Shown here: in pieces, positions 1 to 5,900 of the stretch | Numbering within the stretch: position 1 is the stretch's first letter | Layout: each line of letters begins with the position of its first letter | Assembly (NCBI GenBank): GCA_023386255.1 | Contig: JAEWKB010000105.1 | Coordinates: 1-6,617, forward strand | Length of the DNA stretch: 6,617 nt | Direction of reading: 5' to 3' | Source: Bacteroidota bacterium | GTDB lineage: Bacteria > Bacteroidota > Bacteroidia > Flavobacteriales > Flavobacteriaceae | Translations under genes and position numbers: made by a program | The notes under the pieces: model-generated | The model's database searches: none | What the model saw: the letters and a program-made list of their open reading frames with translations, nothing else | What the model was told of the DNA's origin: nothing

Positions 1-1379
1 GCACCGACGGGTACCATACCTTCCTGTTGAACCAGCACATACCGCAGATACTGGTAGGCCAGGATGCTTCGGAGTACACTGTGAGGTTCTTTGCTTCGCA
101 GACAGCAGCCGATAACGGCACACCGGCGCTTCCGAACCAGTACACCAATACCACGCAGGACATACAGCAGGTATGGGTAAGGGTAGAGAACAACGATACA
201 GGCTGCGTGTCTACAGGCAGCTTTAACCTGATGGTGGAAGAAGGCGCCACGGCCACAGAGCCGGACAACACGCCATACCAGATATGCGATACCCAGGGCG
301 ACAACGATGGCTTTGCCACCTTTGACCTTACCCAGGCGGCAGCCGATGTGCTGGGCAGCCAGAACCCTGCCATCTATGCCATCAGCTACCACACCAGTGA
401 AGCAGACGCAGCTACGGGCGACAACCCGATAGCCAGCCCTGCGGCCTATGTGAACGACAGCGCGGTGAACGATACGGTATGGGTAAGGGTAACCAACACC
501 GCTACAGTAACACAATGTTCGGCAGTAGCCACGATAGACATCATCGTAGAGCTGCTACCTGAACCGGTAATAGAAGCCGACAGCAACAAGCTGTGCTACG
601 ACTTTGGCAACACAGCGCCAAATGCAGCCCTTGAGCTGAGCGTAACAGGCCTTACCGGCACCGGCCACACCTACCAGTGGTACCTTGGGGGCAACCCTAT
701 ACCGGGAGCCACAGGAGCCACCTACGACGCGGTTGCACCGGGCGATTACACGGTACAGGTGAACGGCCCAGCGCCAAGGAACTGCCAAAGCAACATGTCG
801 GATGTGTTCACGGTAATCAAATCAGGCATAGCAGAGATACCTGCGGGTACTTCAGGCTACAGCGTGACAGGCGCCTTCAGCGACAACCAGACCATAACGG
901 TGAACATCCAGGGGTATGGCAGCTATGAGTACATGCTTGATGAAGGTGAGTGGCAGGACAGCAACATCTTCTCGAACATACCGTTCTCATCAGAGCCGCA
1001 CAAGGTAACGGTAAGGGACAAGAACGGCTGTGGGGAGATCACCATAGAAGATGTGTACTTTATCGACTACCCGAGGTACTTTACCCCGAACGGCGACTAC
1101 TACCACGAGAGGTGGAACATTGTAGGCCTTGGCGACGACCCACAGAACACGAAGATCTACATCTTTGACCGCTACGGCAAGCTTGTGAAGCAGATCAGTT
1201 CGGCCGGTGACGGATGGGACGGTACCATGAACGGCAACCCGCTGCCTGCAGATGACTACTGGTTCACGGTAACCTTCAGGGAAATGGTGAATATGCCGCA
1301 GAACATAGGCGGAACAACAGTAAACGTACCAACACCTGTAACAAGGGAGTTTAAAGGGCACTTCTCACTCAAGAGATAG
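1..1379 (+). CDS. C-terminal part of a large T9SS type B-sorted cell-surface/adhesin-like protein (5' partial)
   Basis: The frame is open from base 3, so the gene starts upstream of the window; the visible part is 458 residues. The TTG at 27 is an internal Leu codon, not a start. Residues about 1-185 hold two similar beta-rich modules, each with a VWVRV strand, a nearby Cys and a closing hydrophobic strand (FNLMVEE, IDIIVEL). The second also has a CDTQGDNDGFATFDL stretch typical of repeats in flavobacterial surface proteins. An Ig/PKD-like segment (TYQWYLGGNPIPGAT) follows, then a segment resembling SprB-type repeats (VTVRDKNGCG). The last ~105 residues match the gliding-motility-associated C-terminal (CHU_C, type B sorting) domain: YFTPNGD, IYIFDRYGKLVKQIS, GWDGTMNG, LPADDYWFTV and terminal FKGHFSLKR. 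This domain directs export through the outer membrane by the T9SS. Adhesion is inferred from architecture; the ligand is unknown. Sampled lines are about 50-62% GC against about 40% in fabH. Confidence -1.
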   Translation, partial: TDGYHTFLLNQHIPQILVGQDASEYTVRFFASQTAADNGTPALPNQYTNTTQDIQQVWVRVENNDTGCVSTGSFNLMVEEGATATEPDNTPYQICDTQGDNDGFATFDLTQAAADVLGSQNPAIYAISYHTSEADAATGDNPIASPAAYVNDSAVNDTVWVRVTNTATVTQCSAVATIDIIVELLPEPVIEADSNKLCYDFGNTAPNAALELSVTGLTGTGHTYQWYLGGNPIPGATGATYDAVAPGDYTVQVNGPAPRNCQSNMSDVFTVIKSGIAEIPAGTSGYSVTGAFSDNQTITVNIQGYGSYEYMLDEGEWQDSNIFSNIPFSSEPHKVTVRDKNGCGEITIEDVYFIDYPRYFTPNGDYYHERWNIVGLGDDPQNTKIYIFDRYGKLVKQISSAGDGWDGTMNGNPLPADDYWFTVTFREMVNMPQNIGGTTVNVPTPVTREFKGHFSLKR

Positions 1380-1430
1380 TACATGAGCCACAAGCCAAAA
1401 GGCACAAGTGAGCTACACTACATATAAATA

Positions 1431-1458
1431 AAAAGGTTGCCTGCGGGCAACCTTTTAT
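1431..1458 (+). terminator. Rho-independent terminator of the T9SS protein gene
   Basis: An 11-bp perfect stem (1431-1441 with 1446-1456) closes a TGCG loop. The right arm ends in TTTT, followed by ATGTTTTAA. It lies about 50 bp after the TAG stop at 1377-1379. The A-rich left arm could make it partly bidirectional, but it is best placed to end the surface-protein transcript. Confidence -1.
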
Positions 1459-1510
1459 GTTTTAAGTTGGAAAGCTAAGAGCCGAAAGTACAAATTAAGC
1501 CCATAGCAAT

Positions 1511-1584
1511 TCCTTTAGCCCTGATGGGAGCGGCATCCTGCGGCGCAGCAACCGCAGATACAGCGTACAGCAGGAACAGGGCGT
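1511..1584. repeat. Flavobacterial-type intergenic palindromic repeat (one copy)
   Basis: The stretch has conserved-looking outer blocks: a left one reading TAGCCCTGATGGGAGCGGC then ATCC, and a right one reading ACAGCGTACAGCAGGAA. They flank an inner hairpin with a 6-bp stem (CTGCGG 1538-1543, CCGCAG 1552-1557). Outer arms GCCCTG (1518-1523) and CAGGGC (1577-1582) also pair. From memory, similar blocks around a variable hairpin recur in intergenic regions of Flavobacterium genomes, usually after genes. Only one copy is in this window, so its repeated nature cannot be shown here. It contains no credible coding frame. Its function is unknown. Confidence -1.
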
Positions 1585-1613
1585 AGTTAAATGCCTAGAG
1601 TGTTGCTGCCCAT

Positions 1614-1636
1614 AAAAAAGCCCCACTTACGTGAGG
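1614..1636 (-). terminator. Rho-independent terminator of ribE
   Basis: Read on the minus strand, a 6-bp stem (CCTCAC with GTGGGG, one G-U pair) closes a GTAA loop of the stable GNRA type. It is followed by C and a run of six T's. The hairpin begins 6 bp after the ribE stop codon, as expected for an intrinsic terminator. With the hairpin at 1431-1458 it insulates the two convergent genes. Confidence -1.
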
Positions 1637-1642
1637 TTATAA

Positions 1643-2233
1643 TTATTTCCTGAGGCTGTTTAGGCGGGCCACATACTTGCCTACCACATCAAATTCAAGG
1701 TTTATTTTTGTCCCGACCTTAAAGTTTTTAAAGTTAGTGTGTTCGTATGTGTAGGGGATAACGGCTACACTAAACTCATTTTCTTTAGAGTTCACTACCG
1801 TAAGGCTTACTCCGTTTACTGTAATAGAGCCTTTTTCGATAGTAATATTGTTATAGCCTGGGTCATATTCAAAAGTGTAGTACCAGCTGCCATTTTCCTC
1901 TTTTATTGATTTGCATATACCGGTCTGGTCCACATGGCCCTGTACAATATGTCCGTCCAGGCGGTCACCAAGTTTCATGGCGCGTTCCAGGTTTACAATT
2001 CCTCCTGTCTGCCATTCGCTTAGGTTAGTCTTTTCAAGTGTCTCTTTTATAGCGGTAACAGTATAGTTATTGCCATCTATGGCTACAACGGTAAGGCAAA
2101 CGCCATCATGGGCCACGCTTTGGTCAATTTTTAATTCGGGTGTTATAGTAGAGGCAATGGTAATATGGCGGTTACTGCCTTCATCCTTTATGTTTGCTAT
2201 GGTTCCAAGCGTTTCAATTATTCCTGTAAACAT
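1643..2233 (-). CDS. ribE: Riboflavin synthase, alpha subunit type
   Basis: The product, 196 residues, catalyses the last step of riboflavin synthesis: dismutation of two 6,7-dimethyl-8-ribityllumazine molecules to riboflavin and a pyrimidinedione, in the cytosol. The family hallmark MFTGIIE is at the N-terminus and fixes the start. The protein is an internal duplication of two lumazine-binding lobes, about 1-97 and 98-196. The matching motifs are SVAHDGVCLTVV (39-50) and GSITVNGVSLTVV (135-147), with GHVDQTG (99-105) opening the second lobe. The length is normal for the family (about 200) and nothing is missing. The enzyme works as a trimer in the known family. The gene is called ribE in most bacteria and ribC in E. 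coli. It stands alone on this strand, divergent from pdxA, and no other riboflavin gene is in the window. The leader is too short for an FMN riboswitch. Confidence -1.
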   Translation of the reverse strand: MFTGIIETLGTIANIKDEGSNRHITIASTITPELKIDQSVAHDGVCLTVVAIDGNNYTVTAIKETLEKTNLSEWQTGGIVNLERAMKLGDRLDGHIVQGHVDQTGICKSIKEENGSWYYTFEYDPGYNNITIEKGSITVNGVSLTVVNSKENEFSVAVIPYTYEHTNFKNFKVGTKINLEFDVVGKYVARLNSLRK

Positions 2234-2246
2234 CCTTTTATTTTAC

Positions 2247-2254
2247 TAAATTTG
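2247..2254 (+). promoter_or_regulatory. Probable -7 box of the pdxA promoter
   Basis: TAAATTTG matches the Bacteroidetes -7 consensus TAnnTTTG and lies 28 bp before the pdxA start codon, predicting a leader of about 20-25 nt. At the expected upstream box (about 2224-2227) only a partial CTG match is seen, so this promoter looks weaker than the ribE one. The two -7 boxes face each other only 5 bp apart. Confidence -1.
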
Positions 2255-2259
2255 TACTT

Positions 2260-2290
2260 CAAAAGTAGCAATAAAAGCCATCATGACAAA
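2260..2290 (-). promoter_or_regulatory. Bacteroidetes-type promoter for ribE
   Basis: On the minus strand, TTTG (2290-2287) is followed by 19 nt and then TACTTTTG (2267-2260). This fits the Bacteroidetes primary-sigma consensus TTTG - about 19 nt - TAnnTTTG exactly. The start point would fall near 2253, giving a leader of about 20 nt. The upstream box lies inside the first codons of pdxA. Confidence -1.
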
Positions 2291-3335
2291 GAAAGCAGAA
2301 AATGTGATAGTAGGTATTTCCGTAGGCGACCTTAATGGGATAGGGAGCGAAGTTATCCTTAAAACCTTTGAAGATACCAGGATGCTTGAGTTTTGCACCC
2401 CTGTTATTTTTGCTAACGTAAAGCTGCTCTCTTATATAAAGAAAGTACTTAATTTTCCTAACATCAACCTGCACGGCATTGATAGCCTTGACCAGTTGGT
2501 GATAGGTAAGATAAATGTGCTGAACGTGTGGCGTGATGGTGTTAATGTTAACTTCGGCCAAAACGATGAAACAGCAGGGCAATATGCTATAAAATCGTTC
2601 ACAGAAGCTACGGCGGCTCTTAAAGACGGTAAGATAGATGTGGTGGTGACGGCGCCGATAAATAAGTATAATATACAGTCGGAAGATTTTAAATTCCCGG
2701 GCCATACTGATTACCTTAACCAACAGCTGGAAGGCGATGCGCTGATGCTGATGGTGCAGGATGACTTGAGGGTAGGGCTGCTTACCGACCATATACCTGT
2801 TAGTGAAGTATCTAAACACCTCACGGAGGAGCTGATAAGAAAGAAGCTCATCACCATAAATAAATCGCTTAAACAGGATTTCAGGATCAGTAAACCGAAG
2901 ATTGCAGTTTTAGGTATTAACCCGCACAGTGGTGATAACGGGGTGATAGGCAAGGAAGATGATGTTGTGCTGAAGCCGGCGCTAAAAAGGCTGTTTGAAG
3001 AAGGTGTGCTTGTTTTTGGGCCATTCTCAGCCGACAGCTTTTTCGGGAGCGGCCAGTATGAAAAGTACGATGCCGTTATAGCTGCCTATCATGACCAGGG
3101 GCTTATCCCTTTTAAAACATTGTCATTTGGCAATGGCGTGAACTATACCGCCGGGCTTAATGCGGTAAGGACATCACCCGACCATGGAACGGCTTATGAA
3201 ATTGCGGGCAAAGGACAGGCCAACCATAGTTCTTTTAAAGAGGCAGTTTACCTGGCGCTGGATGTATTCCATAACAGGGCGGAGTACAGTGAATTGACGC
3301 GCAATCCCTTAAAAATTAAAGAAAAGCAGTTGTAA
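2283..3335 (+). CDS. pdxA: 4-hydroxythreonine-4-phosphate dehydrogenase
   Basis: PdxA oxidises 4-phosphooxy-L-threonine with NAD; the product decarboxylates to 3-amino-2-oxopropyl phosphate, which PdxJ condenses to pyridoxine 5'-phosphate. The 350-residue length is near the family norm of about 330-350. Visible motifs in order are GISVGDLNGIGSEV (11-24), GHTDYL (140-145, substrate phosphate region), LTDHIPVSEV (167-176), LGINPHSGDNG (210-220), AAYHDQGLIPFK (267-278) and RTSPDHGTAYEIAGKG (296-311). His170, His215 and His270 correspond by motif to the three divalent-metal ligands of the E. coli enzyme (His166, His211, His266), so the protein should be active. The ATG at 2283 is followed almost at once by the conserved N-terminal strand. 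The gene is divergent from ribE. No terminator is evident after its stop, so some transcription may run on into the DUF177-rpmF unit. Confidence -1.
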   Translation: MTKKAENVIVGISVGDLNGIGSEVILKTFEDTRMLEFCTPVIFANVKLLSYIKKVLNFPNINLHGIDSLDQLVIGKINVLNVWRDGVNVNFGQNDETAGQYAIKSFTEATAALKDGKIDVVVTAPINKYNIQSEDFKFPGHTDYLNQQLEGDALMLMVQDDLRVGLLTDHIPVSEVSKHLTEELIRKKLITINKSLKQDFRISKPKIAVLGINPHSGDNGVIGKEDDVVLKPALKRLFEEGVLVFGPFSADSFFGSGQYEKYDAVIAAYHDQGLIPFKTLSFGNGVNYTAGLNAVRTSPDHGTAYEIAGKGQANHSSFKEAVYLALDVFHNRAEYSELTRNPLKIKEKQL

Positions 3336-3357
3336 ACAAAAAAATGTTGATAACAGC

Positions 3358-3386
3358 TTTGTAATTGCAATTATTTTATATCTTTG
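3358..3386 (+). promoter_or_regulatory. Bacteroidetes-type promoter for the DUF177-rpmF unit
   Basis: TTTG (3358-3361), a 17-nt spacer and TATCTTTG (3379-3386) followed by CAC give a good Bacteroidetes promoter, though the spacer is slightly shorter than the usual 19-21 nt. Initiation would fall near 3392, giving a leader of about 78 nt. The spacer contains a perfect 12-bp palindrome, TAATTGCAATTA (3362-3373), which sits where an operator could compete with RNA polymerase. No regulator is known for it. Confidence -1.
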
Positions 3387-3390
3387 CACG

Positions 3391-3449
3391 CTCAAAACTG
3401 TTGTAACAACATGAGTTGCAGTGCGTAGAAGTACAAAAGCGGTTTTGAG
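3391..3449 (+). promoter_or_regulatory. Possible structured mRNA leader before DUF177-rpmF
   Basis: Right at the predicted transcript start, CTCAAAACTG (3391-3400) can pair with CGGTTTTGAG (3440-3449). That is 10 bp, nine Watson-Crick and one G-U, enclosing about 39 nt. A small alternative hairpin GTTG-TAA-CAAC (3400-3410) starts at its inner edge. No T-run follows, so it is not a terminator. The fold ends about 20 nt before the start codon. It matches no riboswitch or ribosomal-protein leader I can name. The evidence is pairing in one sequence only. Confidence -1.
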
Positions 3450-3469
3450 AACATAAAATCATACTGGAA

Positions 3470-4006
3470 ATGAAAGTGAACAAAGAATTTTTAATCCCGT
3501 TTGCAGGGTTAAAACAGGGGAAGCACCAGTTTGAATTTCAGATTAATAAAGCGTTCTTTGATGACTTTGAGTTTGATGAATATAACGACGTCAATGTCAA
3601 AGTAAATCTTGTTTTGGAGAAAAAGAGCACCATGCTTGAGCTCAGCTTTAAGCACAAAGGTACCGTAAATGTGCCTTGTGACCTGTCAAATGAAAATTTT
3701 GACCTGCCTATAAAAGGCAAGCTGAACCTGATAGTAAAATTTGGCGATGCCTATAATGATGAAAATGATGAAATACTCATACTCCCTCATGGCGAATACC
3801 AGGTAGATGTTACGCAGTATATATATGAGATGATAATACTGTCGGTTCCTTCAAAACGGGTGCATCCCGGAATAAAAGACGGTACGCTTGATGCCGGAAT
3901 ACTTGAAAAACTGAATGAGCTGGCTCCGAAAGAAGAGCATAAAGAAGAAGAAAATAATACTGATCCCCGCTGGGACGAATTAAAAAAACTATTAACGGAT
4001 AAATAA
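3470..4006 (+). CDS. YceD/DUF177 family protein (large-subunit rRNA accumulation protein)
   Basis: The 178-residue protein belongs to the DUF177/YceD family, usually encoded just before rpmF. YceD of E. coli and its plant relative are linked to accumulation of 23S rRNA, so a role in 50S assembly is likely here; the mechanism is not established. Features seen are a central VPCDLS motif with Cys70, the position of the family's conserved Cys, and an acidic stretch (about 92-103). The helix YIYEMIILSVPSKRVHPG (117-134) corresponds to the family's conserved segment ending in a P-x-K-R-x-H pattern. A Lys/Glu-rich charged linker (154-163) and a terminal DPRWDELKKLL (165-175) follow. There is no signal peptide or membrane segment. 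The ATG at 3470 is the first plausible start; no strong ribosome site is visible, as is usual in Bacteroidetes. rpmF follows 9 nt after the stop, so the two are almost surely co-transcribed and translationally close. Confidence -1.
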   Translation: MKVNKEFLIPFAGLKQGKHQFEFQINKAFFDDFEFDEYNDVNVKVNLVLEKKSTMLELSFKHKGTVNVPCDLSNENFDLPIKGKLNLIVKFGDAYNDENDEILILPHGEYQVDVTQYIYEMIILSVPSKRVHPGIKDGTLDAGILEKLNELAPKEEHKEEENNTDPRWDELKKLLTDK

Positions 4007-4015
4007 TATAGTACA

Positions 4016-4210
4016 ATGGCACATCCTAAGAGAAAAACCTCGAAAACAAGAAGAGACAAGAGAAGGACACATTATAAAGCATCTGTTCCTCAAATCGCTA
4101 CATGCCCGGTAACCGGCGAAGCGCATTTATACCACAGGGCTTACTGGCATGAAGGTAAAATGTACTACAGGGGCCAGGTAGTTATTGACAAGCAGGAAGC
4201 TGTTGCTTAA
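4016..4210 (+). CDS. rpmF: 50S ribosomal protein L32
   Basis: This small basic protein of 64 residues is a component of the large ribosomal subunit near the peptidyl-transferase region. The N-terminus [20 protein letters not shown] is the classic L32 signature, and [15 protein letters not shown] followed by YYRGQVVID is the conserved C-terminal half. Only one Cys (Cys30) remains of the positions that form a zinc ribbon in some bacteria, so this is a zinc-independent (C-minus) form, as in E. coli. The start ATG lies 9 nt after the DUF177 stop, and a terminator follows 20 nt after its own stop. The transcription unit therefore appears to be DUF177-rpmF, with fabH possibly read by read-through or from its own promoter. 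Confidence -1.
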   Translation: MAHPKRKTSKTRRDKRRTHYKASVPQIATCPVTGEAHLYHRAYWHEGKMYYRGQVVIDKQEAVA

Positions 4211-4230
4211 TAATCTTATTTTATACAGAG

Positions 4231-4258
4231 AAAACTCTCACAGCGTGAGAGTTTTTTT
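4231..4258 (+). terminator. Rho-independent terminator after rpmF
   Basis: A perfect 11-bp stem (AAAACTCTCAC 4231-4241, GTGAGAGTTTT 4245-4255) closes an AGC loop and runs into further T's to 4258. This is a strong intrinsic terminator. It should end most DUF177-rpmF transcripts before fabH. Confidence -1.
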
Positions 4259-4375
4259 GTTAAATACAATCTGTTATTAAATAAGGCAATTAATTGCAAC
4301 GCATTTTATAATTTTTTTGTAATTTCCACCACTTTTTGAGCCATTTTGGGCTAAAAAGAGGAAAAAAGCATCCTT
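4259..4375 (+). promoter_or_regulatory. fabH upstream region with palindrome and candidate leader hairpin
   Basis: This 117-bp AT-rich spacer should hold the fabH-accBC promoter, since a terminator lies just upstream. A perfect 12-bp palindrome, GCAATTAATTGC, is at 4286-4297. TAATTGCAA (4291-4299) followed by ATTTTATA (4303-4310) repeats elements of the promoter at 3358-3386 with nearly the same spacing. A convincing TAnnTTTG box is not visible; TAATTTTTTTG (4309-4319) is the nearest and is too long between TA and TTTG. Nearer the gene, 4334-4342 and 4349-4357 form an imperfect stem (TTTTgAGCC / GGCTaAAAA, one mismatch). A weak purine stretch AGAGGA (4357-4362) is rather far from the ATG. Confidence -1.
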
Positions 4376-5374
4376 ATGAGCAAAATAACTGCCGCTATTA
4401 CAGCCGTGGGCGCCTATGTGCCGGACTTTGTACTTTCTAACAAAGTTCTTGAAACAATGGTAGATACAAACGATGAATGGATTACCACACGCACAGGAAT
4501 TAAAGAAAGGCGTATATTAAAAGATAAAGACAAAGGCACTTCTTACTTAGCTATAAAAGCAGCCGAAAACCTTATTGCAAAAACAGGCCTTGACCCTTTG
4601 GAAATAGACCTTGTTTTACTGGCTACCACCACACCTGATATGCCTGTTGCGGCAACAGCGGTATATGTAGCAACACAAATTGGCGCGGTTAACGCATTTG
4701 CTTACGACCTTCAGGCCGCATGTTCCAGCTTTTTATACGGCATGTCTACCGCGGCAGCCTATATAGAGACGGGGCGCTATAAAAAAGTACTTCTTATAGG
4801 TGCCGATAAAATGTCCTCAATAATAGATTATACTGACAGGGCTACCTGTATTATTTTTGGCGATGGCGCCGGTTGTGCGTTGTTTGAGCCTAATAATGAA
4901 GGCCTTGGATTGATAGATGAAATATTAAGGAGCGATGGCATAGGCCGCGAATACCTTAAGATTGAAGCGGGCGGATCGTTAATGCCTGCTTCGGAAGAAA
5001 CGGTTGCTAACAAAAAGCACTATGTTTTCCAGGATGGCAAAACCGTTTTTAAATATGCAGTATCTAACATGGCTGACATCAGCGAAAGGATAATGCAGAA
5101 GAACAACCTTACCAATGAAGATGTGGACTGGCTTATAAGCCACCAGGCTAATAAAAGGATTATAGATGCCACATCACAACGCATGGGCCTTGACGAAGCC
5201 AAGGTACTTGTAAACATCGAAAAATACGGTAATACCACATCGGCTACACTCCCCCTTTTATTAAGCGATTTTGAAAGCAGCTTTAAAAAGGGCGATAACC
5301 TTATATTTGCCTCTTTCGGTGGAGGATTTACATGGGGGTCAATTTACCTTAAGTGGGCTTACGATAAAAAATAA
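4376..5374 (+). CDS. fabH: 3-oxoacyl-ACP synthase III (beta-ketoacyl-ACP synthase III)
   Basis: FabH starts type II fatty-acid synthesis by condensing an acyl-CoA primer with malonyl-ACP to a 3-oxoacyl-ACP in the cytosol. The 332-residue protein has the whole thiolase-fold enzyme. The catalytic triad is visible: Cys116 in DLQAACSSF, His256 in ISHQANKRI and Asn286 in KYGNTTSATLPL. Other family motifs are NDEWITTRTGIKERRI (32-47, CoA/substrate region), FGDGAGCALFE (161-171) and the C-terminal FASFGGGFTWGS (311-322). Length and start agree with the family. In Bacteroidetes, which make many iso/anteiso-branched acids, FabH commonly uses branched primers; that preference is inferred, not visible. 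accB begins 29 nt after the stop with no terminator between, so fabH-accB-accC form one unit. Unlike the rpmF-plsX-fabH order of many bacteria, plsX is not in between. Confidence -1.
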   Translation: MSKITAAITAVGAYVPDFVLSNKVLETMVDTNDEWITTRTGIKERRILKDKDKGTSYLAIKAAENLIAKTGLDPLEIDLVLLATTTPDMPVAATAVYVATQIGAVNAFAYDLQAACSSFLYGMSTAAAYIETGRYKKVLLIGADKMSSIIDYTDRATCIIFGDGAGCALFEPNNEGLGLIDEILRSDGIGREYLKIEAGGSLMPASEETVANKKHYVFQDGKTVFKYAVSNMADISERIMQKNNLTNEDVDWLISHQANKRIIDATSQRMGLDEAKVLVNIEKYGNTTSATLPLLLSDFESSFKKGDNLIFASFGGGFTWGSIYLKWAYDKK

Positions 5375-5403
5375 CATAGACAAACTAAACAAAAACGGAA
5401 ATT

Positions 5404-5898
5404 ATGGATATTAGAGAAATTCAAAACCTAATCAAATTTGTGGCAAGATCCGGCGCTACAGAAGTTAAGTTGGAAATGGATGATTTCAAGATCACCATAA
5501 AAACTACTACAGAGAGCGGCGCTCCTGAAACAACTTATGTTCAGCACATTCCGGTAAGCCAGCCTATGCAGCAGGCAGCAGCCCCGGCGGCGCCATCTGC
5601 ACCTTCTGCTCCTGCAACACCATCAGCTCCGGCAGCAGGAGGAGAAGATACTTCTAAATATGTAACTATCAAGTCGCCAATAATTGGTACACTATACAGA
5701 AAACCGTCTCCGGACAAGCCTGTGTTTGTTGAAGTAGGTAGTACTATTTCTAAAGGTGATGTGGTTTGTGTTATTGAAGCCATGAAGCTTTTCAACGAAA
5801 TCGAGTCTGAAGTATCAGGTAAAATTGTAAAAGTATTGGTTGACGATGCTTCACCTGTAGAATTTGACCAGCCTTTATTCTTAGTTGACCCATCATAA
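5404..5898 (+). CDS. accB: Biotin carboxyl carrier protein of acetyl-CoA carboxylase
   Basis: AccB carries the biotin that is carboxylated by AccC and then passed to acetyl-CoA by the carboxyltransferase, making malonyl-CoA for FabH and chain elongation. The 164-residue protein has the usual three parts. An N-terminal helical/strand region (1-40, MDIREIQNLIKFV) probably contacts AccC. A flexible Ala/Pro/Ser-rich linker covers about 50-80. The biotinyl domain is 86-164, with the thumb-type insertion YRKPSPDKPVFVEVG (98-112) and the EAMKLFNEI motif. Lys128 in that motif is the biotinylation site. The C-terminus ends soon after the final strand (PLFLVDPS), as in E. coli AccB. The linker explains the local rise in GC. 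The gene lies 29 nt after fabH and 91 nt before accC, so the three are probably co-transcribed. Confidence -1.
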   Translation: MDIREIQNLIKFVARSGATEVKLEMDDFKITIKTTTESGAPETTYVQHIPVSQPMQQAAAPAAPSAPSAPATPSAPAAGGEDTSKYVTIKSPIIGTLYRKPSPDKPVFVEVGSTISKGDVVCVIEAMKLFNEIESEVSGKIVKVLVDDASPVEFDQPLFLVDPS

Positions 5899-5900
5899 CT

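Noticed and set aside
27..29. TTG as the start codon of the first gene
   Set aside because: The frame is open to base 3 and the upstream residues (TDGYHTFL) continue the repeat-like sequence. The codon is an internal Leu, and the gene is cut by the window edge.
990..1361. Minus-strand 123-codon open frame inside the surface-protein gene, and smaller frames at 555-788 (-), 677-928 (+) and 950-1168 (+)
   Set aside because: They overlap a gene with clear domain matches, have unnatural composition and match no family. They arise from the GC-rich codon pattern.
2234..2282. FMN riboswitch or other leader control of ribE
   Set aside because: Only 49 bp separate ribE from pdxA and the predicted ribE leader is about 20 nt, far too short for the FMN element.
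2259..2953. Minus-strand frames opposite pdxA (2259-2819 and 2711-2953)
   Set aside because: They lie antisense to a fully conserved pdxA, show no recognisable motif, and the longer one would cover the promoter region as well.
3336..3357. Terminator directly after pdxA
   Set aside because: The A-rich stretch has no stable stem followed by a T-run; the spacer is better explained by the promoter at 3358-3386.
3787..4059. Overlapping minus-strand frames opposite DUF177 and the rpmF start, with hydrophobic stretches
   Set aside because: The Ser/Phe/Leu-rich translations are the expected reverse of Glu/Lys-rich coding sequence; no promoter or family match.
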